Assembly (NCBI GenBank): GCA_009617715.1
Contig: VTFK01000157.1
Location: forward strand, 558,001 to 622,000
Direction: 5' to 3'
Length of the DNA: 64,000 nt
From: Plectrocnemia conspersa
Lineage: Eukaryota; Arthropoda; Insecta; Trichoptera; Polycentropodidae
Made by a program: the position numbers and the translations under genes. Numbering within the stretch: position 1 is the first letter of the stretch; every line of letters starts with the position of its first letter. Shown piece after piece: positions 62,241 to 64,000 of this stretch. The notes under the pieces were generated by a model. The model was not told where the DNA came from and did not search any database. It worked only from the letters and a program-made list of their open reading frames with translations.

Positions 62241-64000
62241 CACAAAATCACAGTACAGGACATTGAATAATCCAGAGTCATCGATCATAAACATACTAAT
62301 AATGCGTTGCTTCAAACCAGCTAATTCAATTATCAGCTTGTCATGGTTATCATTCATTTAACAATTTTAAATGTATTCCCTGATTTCTCTCGACAAAAAG
62401 CTAGACATTTTTAAACTTTTGTACACAAGGACCCATTTTAGTCATTACTCTGTTAAACATATTTACACAGCTTTTTCTAATTTTATACCTCTAACCCAAA
62501 TACATACTTTTACACCAATCTTACATATGTATATTTATTATATGTATAACTTTAAATTTGGTCTTATCATAGTCAATGATTCTGGAGATTTGTGAATCAA
62601 TATAGCCTCGCGTATTATTTTATGGTATTTTTAGAATGATTATGGCAGTGTTTTTTTACTGTACAATTTAAAAAATAACTATGATTTTTTTAAATAAGTA
62701 TAGAAAAGTATGTTACAAATATTTTTTATCGCATTGAATGACTTGGAGCTATCAATTTGAATTATTGGTGTTACTCCACTCCGAGCAAGCATATGTTTTT
62801 TCAGTTTAATAAGCTGTATATATCTATATATAAATACTCAATTCCTTTTTTTACTCAATATCGTGATTATTTAGTGAAATATTAGATTAAAGCCGCAATG
62901 GCAATAATATGGACCTATGTTCCACGATATATTATTTGCCGCTCGTCCTCGATTTAATTATTAAAATACAGAAGCGAGGTTATATGCAAATTGTTAAAGT
63001 GATTGCTATATGTTTCTCTTACTTTATTTGATTTTAACATTTAATAAAACATATATTCAGCTTTTATAAATATTTTCGTAACTAAATTGAAATTGATTTA
63101 AGACTGTAAGTACTAGTTAAATATACTGTCCCGTCAGCGCACAAGTCAGTATATTTTTATTTAAAATAAAGAGTATATAACATAGCAAGCTACCTTGCGA
63201 GATTTTAGCTAAAATTTATTATGTATAACATATGTAAGATAATATGGTGCTTTATATTTATATAATTTATAGCTTAACTTGTCGAGTCATACTGTATCAA
63301 CTGCGTTTTATAAATCTAAAACTAATAATCCTGTACCTTTTTATATCAAAATTGTTGTAAATGTGCTTAGTTTTATTGTTTAGTTGTTGAATGCATTTTG
63401 TAAAAAGTGAATTGTTTGTTAATACTTTTAGTACCGAAGGATTGTTTTTTTGTAACCCCCTTTGATTTTACATCTTAATGTATGTTCCTGTAAATATCAA
63501 CACGTATTTTAATATACGTGTTTATGACATATTTATGTAACCTATAATTACCAGTCTGCTAATCCTATATTAGTTTTAATATGATGTTGAAGTATAATAT
63601 AAACTAGAAAATAAAGTTGAATATGATAAATGAAACCATAATCATTTGGTTTGTGAAAATAACCCATAAACTACTAAGTAATCCAAGAGATTTCAAGTTT
63701 ACAACAAAAGGTAACGTCTTGTTTTATGGTTATAAATTAACATATAAAAGCACGAGCCTTTGAAGAATGCCGATGTTTTAATGTTCTAGATAAAAGCCTT
63801 TAACATATGACCTGAAATAAATTTTAGCTCAGCTTCTGATTACGCACCGCGTCGTGTTACTCATCCATTAGGTGCTATAATTATTACGAAATACATTTAT
63901 ATAAAACTTTTTATAGATAAATCTTGATTAGTGAAATAAAAATATTAAAAACCTATTATTTTATTACTGTAATTTATTTTACAATAAAACACGTTTGTCT
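62241..64000. other. A/T-rich DNA with small complex patches
   Basis: Patches at 62890-63000 (with an ATGCAAAT octamer at 62984-62991) and 63750-63900. Hairpins: ATATACTG/CAGTATAT (about 63122-63155) and AACACGTAT-TTTAAT-ATACGTGTT (63499-63522). No gene was seen. Confidence 0.45.

Noticed and set aside
5175..62991. POU octamers (ATGCAAAT) as a signature of the complex blocks
   Set aside because: Octamers also occur in A/T-rich filler (for example near 5175 and 18325) and in the LINE remnant, so they are not specific to the blocks.

Overview
The window looks like an intergenic (or very large intronic) stretch of a nuclear genome from an arthropod, most probably an insect. It is strongly A+T-rich. 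No host protein-coding gene can be supported. What carries protein signal is decayed transposon code: hAT elements of the ZBED5-like and Ac/ZBED1-like types, a Tc1/IS630-like element, a mariner fragment, an R1-clade LINE tail and two other LINE fragments. There is no operon structure, rRNA or CRISPR array. One tRNA-like stretch reads as a SINE head rather than a tRNA gene.

Layout. 1-1532: the 5' half of a ZBED5-like hAT on the minus strand, running off the left edge. 2.5-2.8 kb: one copy of an unnamed dispersed repeat whose second copy is near 38 kb. 3.0-3.6 kb: a G+C-rich island and a possible transposon end. 5.5 kb: tRNA-derived SINE-like sequence. 7.57-9.0 kb: a truncated R1-clade LINE with its target-site duplication (TSD), cut at one junction by a 931-bp non-autonomous hAT with its own 8-bp TSD. 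12.2-13.5 kb: a 1.3-kb element with 43-bp inverted ends, TA flanks and only the first codons of a transposase. 13.7 kb: mariner remnant. 14.67-16.28 kb: a foldback-like element whose long inverted ends are arrays of G/C runs, enclosing the tail of a ZBED5-like hAT. 21.72-23.45 kb: a full-length but broken hAT with 8-bp TSD and ATCGAT arrays near both ends. 47.86-48.87 kb and 51.3-52.2 kb: LINE fragments. 46.1 kb: a 125-bp hAT-like miniature element.

Between the transposons, G+C-enriched, higher-complexity, non-coding blocks of about 0.2-1 kb recur every few kb from about 6 kb to the right end, separated by A/T-rich filler. Several carry clusters of known transcription-factor core motifs (four Runt/RUNX cores at 19.1 kb; TTTAT cores of Caudal/Abd-B type at 39.7 kb) and short perfect dyads. 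This pattern resembles the regulatory deserts around developmental genes, but conservation cannot be tested here, so the cis-regulatory reading is inference.

The most unusual objects are the G-run foldback element (14668-16281) and the hAT with ATCGAT/TATCGATA arrays (21721-23449), the latter because TATCGATA is the binding site of DREF, a BED-finger protein itself related to hAT transposases.
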